Position numbers and translations under genes: made by a program. A DNA stretch of 64,000 nucleotides, taken from positions 5,735,001 to 5,799,000 of the forward strand of contig CATNEN010000002.1 in the NCBI GenBank assembly GCA_950097015.1, read 5' to 3'. The notes under the pieces are model-generated. The model was not told the DNA's origin. It saw nothing but the letters and a program-made list of their open reading frames with translations, and did not search any database. This DNA comes from Macrostomum hystrix. Its lineage: Eukaryota; Platyhelminthes; Macrostomidae. Shown piece after piece: positions 22,301-35,100 of the stretch. Position 1 is the first letter of the stretch. Every line of letters starts with the position of its first letter.

Positions 22301-25300
22301 GGAAATCACACAATTTCGATATTAGTAAACAATATTTTTTCTCTCGACGCTAACAAAAACTTTTCATTCATGCAACGAATAATCCCGTGCTTGCTCAAAG
22401 CTGTCTGTACTGCTCCCGCCGCCAAACGGAAAAATATGCAAATATCCCTTGTACTAGAGTTGCAGAATCCCGCAGTACAGCTCTACCTATTAATAGTGGA
22501 ACTGAATGATGGGGTCAGTCTGATAAGCGATCGCTGCCTTATGCCCTTTTCTCCCCATCTCTCTCTTCATCTTCATTTTCCTCTCCGATCCTCTTTTTTA
22601 TCCCAGCACCAGATGCCGCATTAATTTCTTAATATTTTTCAAAGATCATAATTTACGCTTAATCAGACAGGCGGGTACGATGCAACCATTAAGATAATTC
22701 AACTGTACTTCTATTCCAGATAAATTTAGAACGATATAACAATTTGTAGATTAAAATTATACTAGTATATCATAATTATCAGAATCCCGATTACCTGATT
22801 AATCTTAACATTATTTAATTAAAATCCCGATTCACCTAAATCCGGATTCACCCAAATCTTGATTCACCTAAATACTGATTAACCTAAATCCAGATTCACC
22901 CAAATCCTGATTTACCGAAATCCTGATTCAACTGAATCCTGATTCACTGATTCACCTATATCCTCATTCATCTAAATCCTAATTCACCTATATCCTCATT
23001 CACCCAAATAATGATTCACTGATATTCACTCTATATCCTAATTCACCTAATTCTCGATTCACATATTCACCTATATCCTAATTCACCTGAATCCTAAATC
23101 ACCTAAATCCTGATTCACCCAAATCATGATTCACCTAAATCATGATTCACCTAAATCCTGATTCCCTTAAATCCGGATTCACTTAAATCCTGATTTACCC
23201 AAATCCTGATTCACCCAAATCCTGATCCACCCAAATCCTGATGGACCTAAATCCTGATTCACCTAAATTCTGATTCACTTAAATCCTGATTCACCTAAAT
23301 TCTGATTCACTTAAATCCTGATTCACCCAAATCCTGATTCACAGTTAATATAATTTAATTAGTGTAAATCGATCTGTTAAAAAACTACTTAGAAACAGAA
23401 TGACATTGCAGTATTGATTCTGGAAAACACTGTTTTAATATCGTCTGCAATGCATGCATGCAATGGACGCATGCAATATGCGATGAGCTGCTCAGTAACT
23501 CAGAAGTATCCACTTTGGCCTTGATGAAATCAGAGCCTATGGACTCCACCACCAGAAAAAGTATAAGCTTGGACCCTGTTCCCTACTAGGAAAGCTGCAT
23601 TCTGTTTATTTGATGTCAGAAACCGACTTGGGCAGTTGAACTTTGAGTACAGGCCCGTCTTCAGTAAAAAAATCTAAAATTAAATTTGCTTCCATTATCC
23701 GTCATCCCAGCACGCACTGCCGCAACGCCAAATTGGAAAGGCTGGACACATTTTATTTAAGACCACTTTCTGTACTGCTGATCTGCTCAAAGATCACATA
23801 TTCGATCATTAACACAAACAGATTTGTACTTTTTCTATGATTTTCATCATGCTCGCATATCTAACAACTTTCACTAACATTATTATTCACAAACTAGAAT
23901 CTTCACAAACTAGAATCTTCACAAACTGGAATATTCACAAACTAGAATCTTCACAAACTAGAATCTTCACAAACTAGAATCATTACAAACTAGACTCCTC
24001 CCAAACTAGAATCTTCGCAAACTAGAATCTTCACAAACTAGAATGTTCACAAACTAGAATGTTCACAAACTAGAATGTTCACAAACTAGAATCTTCCCAA
24101 ACTAGAATCTTCACAAACTAGAATCTTCACAAACTAGAATCTTCACAAACTAGAATCATTACAAACTAGACTCCTCCCAAACTAGAATCTTCGCAAACTA
24201 GAATCTTCACAAACTAGAATGTTCACAAACTAGAATGTTCACAAACTAGAATGTTCACAAACTAGAATCTTCCCAAACTAGAATCTTCACAAACTAGAAT
24301 CTTCACAAACTAGAATCATTACAAACTAGACTCCTCCCAAACTAGAATCTTCGCAAACTAGAATCTTCACAAACTAGAATGTTCACAAACTAGAATGTTC
24401 ACAAACTAGAATGTTCACAAACTAGAATCTTCCCAAACTAGAATCTTCACAAACTAGAATCCTCCCAAACTAGAATCCTCACAAACTAGAATCTTCACAA
24501 ACTAGAATGCTCACAAACTAGAATCTTCACAAACTAGAATCCCCACAAACTAGAATGTTCACAAACTAGAATGCTCACAAACTAGAATCTTCACAAACTA
24601 GAATCCCCACAAACTAGAATGTTCACAAACTAGAATGTTCACAAACTAGAATGTTCACAAACTAGAATCTTCACAAACTAGAATGCTCACAAACTAGAAT
24701 CTTCACAAACTAGAATCCCCACAAACTAGAATGTTCACAAACTAGAATGCTCACAAACTAGAATGTTCACAAACTAGAATCTTCACAAACTAGAATCCCC
24801 ACAAACTAGAATGTTCACAAACTAGAATGTTCACAAACTAGAATGTTCACAAACTAGAATCTTCACAAACTAGAATGCTCACAAACTAGAATCTTCACAA
24901 ACTAGAATCCCCACAAACTAGAATGTTCACAAACTAGAATGCTCACAAACTAGAATCTTCACAAACTAGAATGTTCACAAACTAGAATGCTCACAAACTA
25001 GAATGTTCACAATCTAGAATCCCCACAAACTAGAATGTTCACAAACTAGAATGCTCACAAACTAGAATGCTCACAAACTAGAATGTTCACAAACTAGAAT
25101 GTTCACAAACTAGAATCCCCACAAACTAGAATGTTCACAAACTAGAATCCCCACAAACTAGAATGTTCACAAACTAGAATGTTCACAAACTAGAATCTTC
25201 CCAAACTAGAATCTTCACAAACTAGAATCCTCCCAAACTAGAATCCTCACAAACTAGAATCTTCACAAACTAGAATGCTCACAAACTAGAATCTTCACAA

Positions 25301-25789
25301 ACTAGAATCCCCACAAACTAGAATGTTCACAAACTAGAATCTTCACAAACTAGAATCCCCACAAACTAGAATGTTCACAAACTAGAATCCTCACAAACTA
25401 GAATCTTCACAAACTAGAATGTTCACAAACTAGAATGCTCACAAACTAGAATCTTCACAAACTAGAATCCCCACAAACTAGAATGTTCACAAACTAGAAT
25501 GCTCATGAACTAGAATCTTCCCAAACTAGAATCGTCATGAACTAGAACCTTCAGGATTATATTAGGATTGTGAACATTAGAGACGTAATGTTTTTCAAAT
25601 CTCTTCAAGGTAAGAGGAAAGCAGTGGAAGACCTATGAATGCTCAGAGTTGTGAACAGTCAGGATTCACGGACCAAGTCGTCAAAACGAATACCAGTTGA
25701 CAGTCGGGTCGCACAGACCATTTAACTCATGATCACCTTTCGGCAAAACAGCACTTATCACACCTACACTCGGTCTCTTTTGATAATGA

Positions 25790-25822
<33 letters not shown>

Positions 25823-26148
25823 ATGATGATAATGAAAACGGAATACCCTAGTTCTCAAGCCGACCCGCCCCTGGCTAAACAGACTCGACTCGCAGACAGA
25901 GATAATAGGTCCAAGTCGGGTTTTTGGAATTCCCCAGCGACCCTATTTTCCGCACTCCCGTCGAGCACTCGAGTGTGGAGGTTGCTCAACTCCGGTCACA
26001 GTCGGGAGCTGAAGTGGCAGATTGCGCTAGCTGCGGCCCCCGGTTTTTTAGCATTCAAGGCAGGTTTCTTTCGGCGATGATAAAAAAAGACTTTATTTCA
26101 CGTCTCCATGCGTGGAATCAACGCCCGGCAGGGAAGGGGAAAAAGAGG

Positions 26149-26189
<41 letters not shown>

Positions 26190-29100
26190 TGTGTGGACTT
26201 TTCGCAGTCTCCACCAGTGCGCAAAATCTGTTCTCTGTGTTGCTTCCGGGCAAACTGAAGACAAAATGGTAAAAATGTGTGAATCAACCATGGGATTTGG
26301 CGCGTTTGTGTCCAATCTACAGTCTTAAATCATGTTGGACTAGTTAACTGTCCGGTTTCAGTTATGTTGCGTTGATCGGTTTTTTGTCGGATTCTAGAAA
26401 AATGTCATGACATGCCATTTAGAAAATTTAAGAACGTTTAGCAAACATACAATGGGTCTGCTACTTCCAATTCAGAATTTAGAAATGTCGAAGAAAAGTA
26501 AAAAACTTAGCGAGCTCGTGTTAATTCTCTCGAATTGCCGAGAAATCCACATCTTTCCCTGTCACTTCAAAACACACTTTACACTCTGCCCCGCTGGACA
26601 CCCACCTCACTCCCCGTCACTCCAGCACACCCTTTACACTCTGCCCCGCTGGACGCCCACCTCACTCCGTGTCACTTTAACACACCCTTTACACCCTGCC
26701 CCGCTGGACACCCACCTCACTCCCTGTAACTTTAACACCCCCTTTAAACTCCCCCACTCTGGACACCCACCTCACTCCCTGTCACTTCAGAACGCCCTTT
26801 ACACTCTGCCCCGATGTTAAAATGATCAAAACGCCTATAGACGCTCAAAGCCAATTATATATATTCATCATTTAAATATTCATAAAAATCGCTTCTCCTT
26901 TTTTCAGCGCCGGAGTTGCCGACCAAGATTTATTTCGCCGCCTCCGAAGAGGCGATTGAAGGCGTTCAAGGCCGACAAGTTGTGTTGCCTTGCGAGTTCT
27001 TGGGCGATCTGCCAGCCTCTGAAAGAGAGTTTCGAGTGAGTCAACTTATATAGAATAATTGCTTAGAGAGGCTTATTGCCAAATAGACAAAAATAATTTC
27101 TTGAAAAGGAAATTTCAAGAGAATTTTAGTGTCCGATAGTGTCAAGGAGAAAGGTGGGTGTCTAAATGTGTCAAAGAGTGAGGTAGGATATTGTTAGCGT
27201 CAAGGAGAGAGGTATGTTTCTGATAGCATCAAGGAGTGAGGTGGGTGTCTGATAGCATCAAGGAATGAGGTGGGTGTCTGATAGCGTCAAGGAGTGAGGT
27301 GGGTGTCAGATAGTCTCAAGGAGTGAGGTGGGTGTCTGATAGCATCAAGGAGTGAGGTGGGTGTCTGATAGCATCAAGGAGTGAGGTGGGTGTCTGATAG
27401 CGTCAAGGAGTGAGGTGGGTGTCAGATAGTCTCAAGGAGTGAGGTGGGTGTCTAAGGGCTGTCCGTAAAATCACCTTAAACGAAACAAGCGCAAATTAAT
27501 TTCCTCTTATTAAGAAACGAACTATTTTGCTATCAAGTTTTTTGCATCGTTAACTGAAAATATTAACTCCTAAAGTTCACAAGAGTCTAGAGTCCCTCCT
27601 TAAGCCGTTCATTGTGCTCACCAGGCTATAGAACGAAAATATTGACGCACGAAGGCTGCTACAGATGAGCTTCTTCTCAACTTGCTGTTAAAAAACTGCA
27701 AGAGACCATCGTTATCGCCCAGATTTATCGATCCAAAAACTGGAAGGATTCAAATTCAATGTCCCCAGTTCTATAGGATGCATCGCACTGAGCTGGCGTC
27801 TAATGAGCTATAGTTGGGATCAGAGATTAGGAAACAAGGGTTTCTGTCAGGTGCTAATTAGTGATTGTATTGAGTGGCACAGTTAATGAATTCTGCTTAA
27901 ATTTACCAAGCCTTGATAGAGACAATTTGAAAGGGTAAAACTTTTATGAGGAATTTTAGTCAAGAAACATGAATAATATATTTGGCCCACAATCCTTTGG
28001 CCTTGGTCACGGTATTTCGTGACAAATGTTTTTTGTTTTGCTGTAAAGCAAAGTTTGTGTTTGTAAATTTAGTTTTCTTTGCTTTGATAGTTCAAAGGAA
28101 GGAATTAGGGCACAGTCATACAGTCCAGGCTTTCTTGGATAGTAAGATTGTTTGAGCAAGCTTACCCAATAACCGTTTGAGTCTATGAACTCAAGTGCTA
28201 GCAGCATGTAGAAATCGAACAAGTTTTTTATCGGAAAAGCAAAAGTTTGTGAACAGTATTTCTCTCTCCAAAAGGACACTCAGTTGTTTCAGAGTGGGGT
28301 ATGTGTTCTATAATTTTTTGTGGAGTGAGGTTGATGTTTTATAAGCTGCCTTGGAGTGAGGTAGGTGTTTTAAAGCTTTCGTGGAGCGAGGTTGGTGTTT
28401 TATAGCCTTCGTGGAGTGAGGTTGGTGTTTTATAGCCTTCGTGGAGTGAGGTTGGTGTTTAATAGCCTTCGTGGAGTGAGGTTGGTGTTTAATAGCCTTC
28501 GTGGAGTGAGGTTGGTGTTTTATAGCTTTCGTGGAGTGAGGTTGGTGTTTTATAGCTTTCGTGGAGTGAGGTTGGTGTTTTATAGCTTTCGTGGAGTGAG
28601 GTAGGTGTTTTATAGCTTTCGTGGAGTGAGGTAGGTGTTTTATAGCTTTCGTAGAGTGAGGTTAGTGTTTTATAGCTTTCGTGGAGTGAGGTTGGTGTTT
28701 TATGGCCTTCGTGGAGTGAGGTTGGTGTTTTATAGCTTTCGTGGAGTGAGGTTGGTGTTTTATAGCTTTCGTGGAGTGAGGTTGGTGTTTTATAGCTTTC
28801 GTGGAGTGCTAAAATACTAGCATATGCACTTGTGTGTATATTTTTTATTCTTGACCGCATTTGCACTTATAAGCTTTGGCACAGAATAGTATGCATAGGC
28901 TGTAGAATTATCTCTAAGCAAACACACCGCAGCTCTAGCACAGTTGACGAAATTCGCCCACACCTTTCGCCAGGTATTCTTGTGGTGCCAATAACCTTAG
29001 TGTTGAATTCTTTTCTTTTAATTCTACTGTGTGTGCTTTTCGCCTTGCTTTTCCAATTTTATTTATTTTAGTCTAGCAAATATGCATTCAGATTTGAAAA

Positions 29101-32100
29101 GGTGCCAAATTTGTTTAAAATCATTGCATATGTGCAAAAAAAATCTGTGCAGAGTTTTCCTAGTAAAAACTTGACTTGGAAAGTGCAAATTTATTAAATT
29201 ATAGCAAGCTGAAACTGCAGTATCGGCTGCGATGATCCGCTGTGATTGCGTAAGAGGAAATTGTATTGAAGTGTCTGCCCACCTGGGCGATGACGTGTGG
29301 GCAGGGCTAATCAGGGATTGTATATTAAACTGGCATAGGTATAGGCTAGGGGAAGGCCATTGGGAAACTTTGCCAACCAACCAATTAATCAAAGGATCAG
29401 AAAAGAAGCGGCCTGGCGACCCCCTACAATCTCCTGCCTCAGCCGCCCCAATGCCTTTGATTCAGTAGCCCGGAATCCCCAAGAAATCGCGGATAGAAAT
29501 AACACACCTACAGCTGGGCTGATTGCGGGCCTGGCCGATGCTTGATGGCTTGATGGCTGGGCTGCCCCTCACGAGTATACTGTTTGAGCACTGCCTGAGC
29601 AGCCTCTGAGCAGAACCCGGCAAGACTGATAGCTCCGATGGCTGGTAAGGGTGAGGCATATGTAGGACATGGGTGAGAGATATGTAGGACATAGGGTGAG
29701 AGATTTGTAGGACATAGGGTGGGACAGATGTAGGATAAAGGGTGGGACATATGTAGGATAAAGGGTGGGACATATGTAGGATAAAGGGTGGGACAGATGT
29801 AGGATAAAGGGAGTGAGGTGGGAGAGATTTCTAGGACATAGGGTGGGACAGATGTAGGATAAAGGGTGGGACATATGTAGGATAAAGGGTAGGACAGATG
29901 TAGGATAAAGGGTGGGGCAAATTAGGATAAAGGGTGGGACAGATGTAGGATAAAGGGTGGGACAGATGTAGGATAAAGGGTGGGACAGATGTAGGATAAA
30001 GGGTGGGACAGATGTTGGATAAAGGGTGGGACAGATGTAGGATAGAGGGTGGGGCAAATTAGGATAAAGGGTGGGACAGATGTAGGATAAAGGGTGGGAC
30101 AGATGTAGGATAAAGGGTGGGACAGATGTAGGATAGAGGGTGGGGCAAATTAGGATAAAGGGTGGGACAGATGTAGGATAAAGGGTGGGACAGATGCAGG
30201 GTAAAGGGTGGGACAGATGTAGGATAAAGGGTGGGACAGATGTAGGATAGAGGGTGGGGCAAATTAGGATAAAGGGTGGGACAGATGTAGGATAAAGGGT
30301 GGGACAGATGCAGGGTAAAGGGTGGGACAGATGTAGGATAAAGGGTGGGACAGAGGTAGGATAAAGGGTGGGACAGATGTAGGATAAAGGGTGGGACAGA
30401 TGTAGGATAAAGGGTGGGACAGATGTAGGATAAAGGGTGGGACAGATGCAGGATAGAGGGTGGGACAGATGTAGGATAAAGGGTGGGACAGATGTAGGAT
30501 AAAGGGTGGGACAGATGTAGGATAAAGGGTGGGACAGGTGTAGAATGAAGGGTGGGACAGATGTAGAATAAAGGGTGGGACAGATGTAGAATAAAGGGTG
30601 GGACATATGTAGGATAAAGGTTGTGACAGATGTAGGATAAAGGGTGGGACAGATGCAGGATAAAGGGTGGGGCAGATGTAGGATAAAGGGTGGGACAGAT
30701 GTAGGATAAAGGGTGGGACAGATGTAGGATAAAGGGTGGGACAGATGTAGGATAAAGGATTAGACAAATGAAGCCCCCTTGGCAGAAAAAAATTTTCAGT
30801 TTAGGATCGCCCAGTGGTAATTGGGCATTGGTAGTAATTAATCACCAGCTATGTCATAACACAGTATCAACTCTTATCAAGTATTTGCACAATATTCTTT
30901 AAAATGATTTGACGTACGTCAAAGCTCTCTGCCAAGTCATATTGTGTTTCAATAACTAAGATAATATTTTAATTAGCGGGTTAAATTACTGTTAATTTGC
31001 TGGGCTGATGTTTGTCAGGTGTGCACTAAGCAGGTGGTTGATCATTCATTGGGTGAGCAAAGTACTCAGGATAAAATTAATAGGCAGTGCCAGGTCCCGT
31101 ATCGGGTGTTAGGCGTGCACTAGAGAACAATTTACTTGTCGGTAAATAGCTGCTTTTGGGTTGGGGAATGGTATTCCGGATTGGGGCCTCATTTAACATG
31201 GGAATCTAGGTTTAAAATGGGGATCAGGAATTAAAATGGGGATCCAGATTGCCGATTAGGATCTAGATTAAAAACAGGGATCTCGATTTTAAATGGATAT
31301 CTAGATTTAAAAATGGGAGTATAGATAATAAGTGGGGATTTATATTCAAAATGGGATCACGAATTAAAATGAGGATTTAGATTTAAAATGAGGATCTAGA
31401 TTGCCGATCAGGATCTAGATATTTTAAACAGGAATCTAGAATTAAAATGGGGATCTAGAATTAAAATGAGGATCTAGAATTTAAATGGGGATCTAGAATT
31501 AAAATGGGGATCTAGAATTAAAATGAGGATCTAGATTTAAGATGGGGAACTTGATTTATTGAAGTTGGGGTAGTTATAGATAGGTATCTATTTTTGGTAT
31601 CGGAATCTACGTTGATAGAATTTATACCCCATTTGAGTTTTCTGTTTCCCTAAAAAAATTTCAACTTCTTGAATTTCTGAGCTGCAAATTGAGCAACTCA
31701 TAAATCCAAAATCGAGGCCTTGGAATTTGGCATCTCAAATCACAGTTGACTGAATCTGGACTTAACAATGTTCTTCATTTTCTAGTTAAAATCCCAAAAG
31801 CATCCAAAACTCTGCTGTCTCATCCCATCATTTTTATAACATTTTTACTCCAGAAAAAACTTTAAATCCCTCGTGGGAGAATTTGTGTCACTTAGCGTCA
31901 CTTGTCCCCGGGGCTTGTTAGGACCACATTTATCCCAAAAGAATTATTCTCCTCAAGCAGGCGCCTGAATCTTTAAAATCCCCAATTCGATCGGTGAATT
32001 CCCAGGTGGGACAAACTGCCAGCAAATCATCTCTGCTCCATTAAGTCTTTGAGTAGGGGTGAGCAGGGAGTTAAGTAGCTACTCAAGCTGTGACCTGGTC

Positions 32101-35100
32101 GGATGCAATTTGAATCAAAATACATGCGAGGTTCCCACTGGTCACAGGCTGTCACAGGCTGATAGTTAGTGTTCTGGCATCGAGCTCACTTGAGCTCACT
32201 TGCAAGCTAGAAAAATTGGTCCTGGGATCAGGATTTAAGAGTTGGGATCAAGACATCTGGACAATTGGGATCAGGAACCGGAGAATGGGGATCGGGATCT
32301 GAAGAATTCTGATCGGGATCTGGGGAATTGGGGTCGGGATCTTGAAAGTTGGGATCGAGATCTGGAGGATCAGGATCAGGATTTGGACAATTGGGATCAG
32401 GAATCGGAGAATCGGGATCAGGAATCTGAGAATTGGGATCAGGAATCTGAGAATTGGGATCAGGAATCTGAGAATTGGGATCAGGAATGATAGATTTGGG
32501 ATCAGGAATCGTAGAACTGGGATCACGAATCGAAGAAGTGGGATCAGGAATCGTAGAATTGGGATCAGAAATCGTAGAATTGGGATCACGAATCGAAGAA
32601 GTGGGATCAGGAATCGTAGAATTGGGATCAGAAATCGTATAATTGGGATCACGAAACGAAGAATTGGGATCAGGAATCGTAGAATTGGGATCAGGAATGG
32701 AAGAAGTGGGATCAGGAATCGTAGAATTGGGATCAGGAATCGAAGAATTGGGATCAGGAATCTGAGAATTGGGATCACGAATCGAAGAATTGGGATCAGG
32801 AATCGTAGAATTGGGATCAGGAATCGAATAATTGGGATCAGGAATCGTAGAATTGGGATCAGGAATCGCAGAATTGGGATCACGAATCGAAGAATTGGGA
32901 TCAGAAATCGCAGAATCGGGATCAGGAATCGAATAATTGGGATCAGGAATTGAAGAATTGGGATCAGGAATCGAAGAATTGGGATCAGGAATCGAAGAAT
33001 TGGGATCAGGAATCGAAGAATTGGGATCAGGAATCGCAGAATTGGGATCAGGAATCGAAGAATTGGGATCAGGAATCGCAGAATCAGGATCAAGATCTGA
33101 AAAATTTTATCTGGGTCTGGAGAACTGGGATTAAAATCTTAGATAGACATTTTTATGGATACAAAACGTTACGTAAATATTTTTTTCAAGAGAACAATCA
33201 GCTAAATGAAATCTAGCCACGCACAGGCACACACAGCCTCACACAGAAGCTACTCAAAAGCTATTTGAAGGCCTGAGCAGCTTGGAGAGTGAGTGCCACA
33301 TATAGTCTCATCTTCTGATTTCATTAGTCCACTGTGGGGTGGGTAGAGGTTAAATTGTAAATCTAATTTAGGAGGACTGAAGACTCAGCAGCAGCAGCAG
33401 CAGCGGTGGTGGCAGCGTGATGGAATTATTGTTTTCTTATGGCCTGGCCAATTAATTTCGCAGTCTCCCCTCACTCTCGCACTCTCTCGCTCTGTCTCGC
33501 CTTCTCGCCGAAACTTTCTTCAAGCCACCTCTGCCATCTGCCGACCGCAGAGTTGGCCAAGGTCGATCAGGTCGCTATGGACTCGGCAGAAATTGGGTCG
33601 GGCGCGAATCAGCCGACTCAGAAAAATAGACAAACCCCCCAGAGTCCTTGGTCTTTTCTTTCTTCCGATCATTGTGCCTTTTTTCTGTGTTTTTTGCTTT
33701 TTTATTCGCCCATCTCGCCATTCTCCCATCTCGTTGTTCTCCCATCTCGCCATTCTCCTCCCATCGCGCCATTCTCTTCCCATCTCGCCATACTCCCATC
33801 TCGTTATTCTCCCATCTCGTTGTTCTCCCATCTTGCCATTCTCCCATCTCACTGTTCTCCCATCTCGCCATTCTCCCATCTCGCCATTCTCCCATCTCGC
33901 CATTCTCCCATCTCGCCATTCTCCCATCTCGCCATTCTCCTCTAGTCTCGCCATTCTCCTCCAGTCTCCACATTCTCCAATCTCGCCATTTTCCCATCTC
34001 GCCATTCTCTTCCCATCTCGCCATACTCCCATCTCGTTATACTCCCATTTCGCCATTCTCCCATCTCGCCATTCTCCCATCTCGCCATTCTCCCATCTTG
34101 CCATTCTCCCATCTCGCCATTCTCCCATCTCGCCATTCTCCGATCTCGCCATTCTCCCATCTCGTTGTTCTCCCATCTCGCCAATCTCCCATCTCGCCAT
34201 TCTCCCATCTCGCCATTCTCCCATCTCGTTGTTCTCCCATCTCGCCATTCTCCTCCCATCTCGCCATTCTCCCATCTCGCCATTCTCCCATCTCGCCATT
34301 CTCCCATCTTGCCATTCTCCCATCTCGCCATTCTCCCATCTCGCCATTCTCCGATCTCGCCATTCTCCCATCTCGTTGTTCTCCCATCTCGCCATTCTCC
34401 GATCTCGCCATTCTCCCATCTCGTTGTTCTCCCATCTCGCCAATCTCCCATCTCGCCATTCTCCCATCTCGCCATTCTCCCATCTCGTTGTTCTCCCATC
34501 TCGCCATTCTCCTCCCATCTCGCCATTCTCCCATCTCGCCATTCTCCCATCTCGCCATTCTCCCATCTTGCCATTCTCCTATCTCGCCATTCTCCCATCT
34601 CGCCATTCTCCGATCTCGCCATTCTCCCATCTCGTTGTTCTCCCATCTCGCCATTCTCCCATCTCGTTGTTCTCCCATCTCGCCATTCTCCCATCTCGTT
34701 GTTCTCCCATCTCGCCATTCTCCTATCTCGCCATTGTCCCATCTCGTTGTTCTCCCATCTCGCCATTCTCCTATCTCGCCATTCTCCCATCTCGCCATTC
34801 TCCTCTAGTCTCGCCATTCTCCTATCTCGCCATTCTCCCATCTCGCCATTCTCCTCCAGTCTCCACATTCTCCCATCTCGCCATTCTCCTATCTCGCCAT
34901 TCTACCATCTCACTGTTCTCCCATCTCGCCATTCTCCCATCTCCCCTTTAAATTTCTGTGCATTCTCGGATTTCATTCCAACCAGATTGCGCAATCTCTC
35001 TCACTAATGATCTGTTGTGTCTCAAGCAGCACTGCATTTGACCAGCTCACAGCGTGATGTCGGAGTCAAACTTACCAAGGCGGCCCCAGATTTTATTTCT

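Noticed and set aside
23885-25560. CRISPR-like regular repeats
   Set aside because: 16-bp units abut directly with no unique spacers, and the genome is eukaryotic.
29569-30767. 345- and 167-codon minus-strand proteins of repeated CPTLYPTSVPPF
   Set aside because: Produced by a stop-free 23-bp array inside an intron of the Ig gene; same peptide in all frames shifted.
32248-33093. 281-codon frame with a 7-residue ILRFLIP repeat
   Set aside because: 21-bp unit makes any frame periodic. No start context, no signal of selection on codons; antisense to an intron.
33520-34951. Several 250-450 codon frames (SPISPFSHLAIL and GEMGEWRDGRMA repeats)
   Set aside because: 16-bp stop-free array; frames overlap on both strands.
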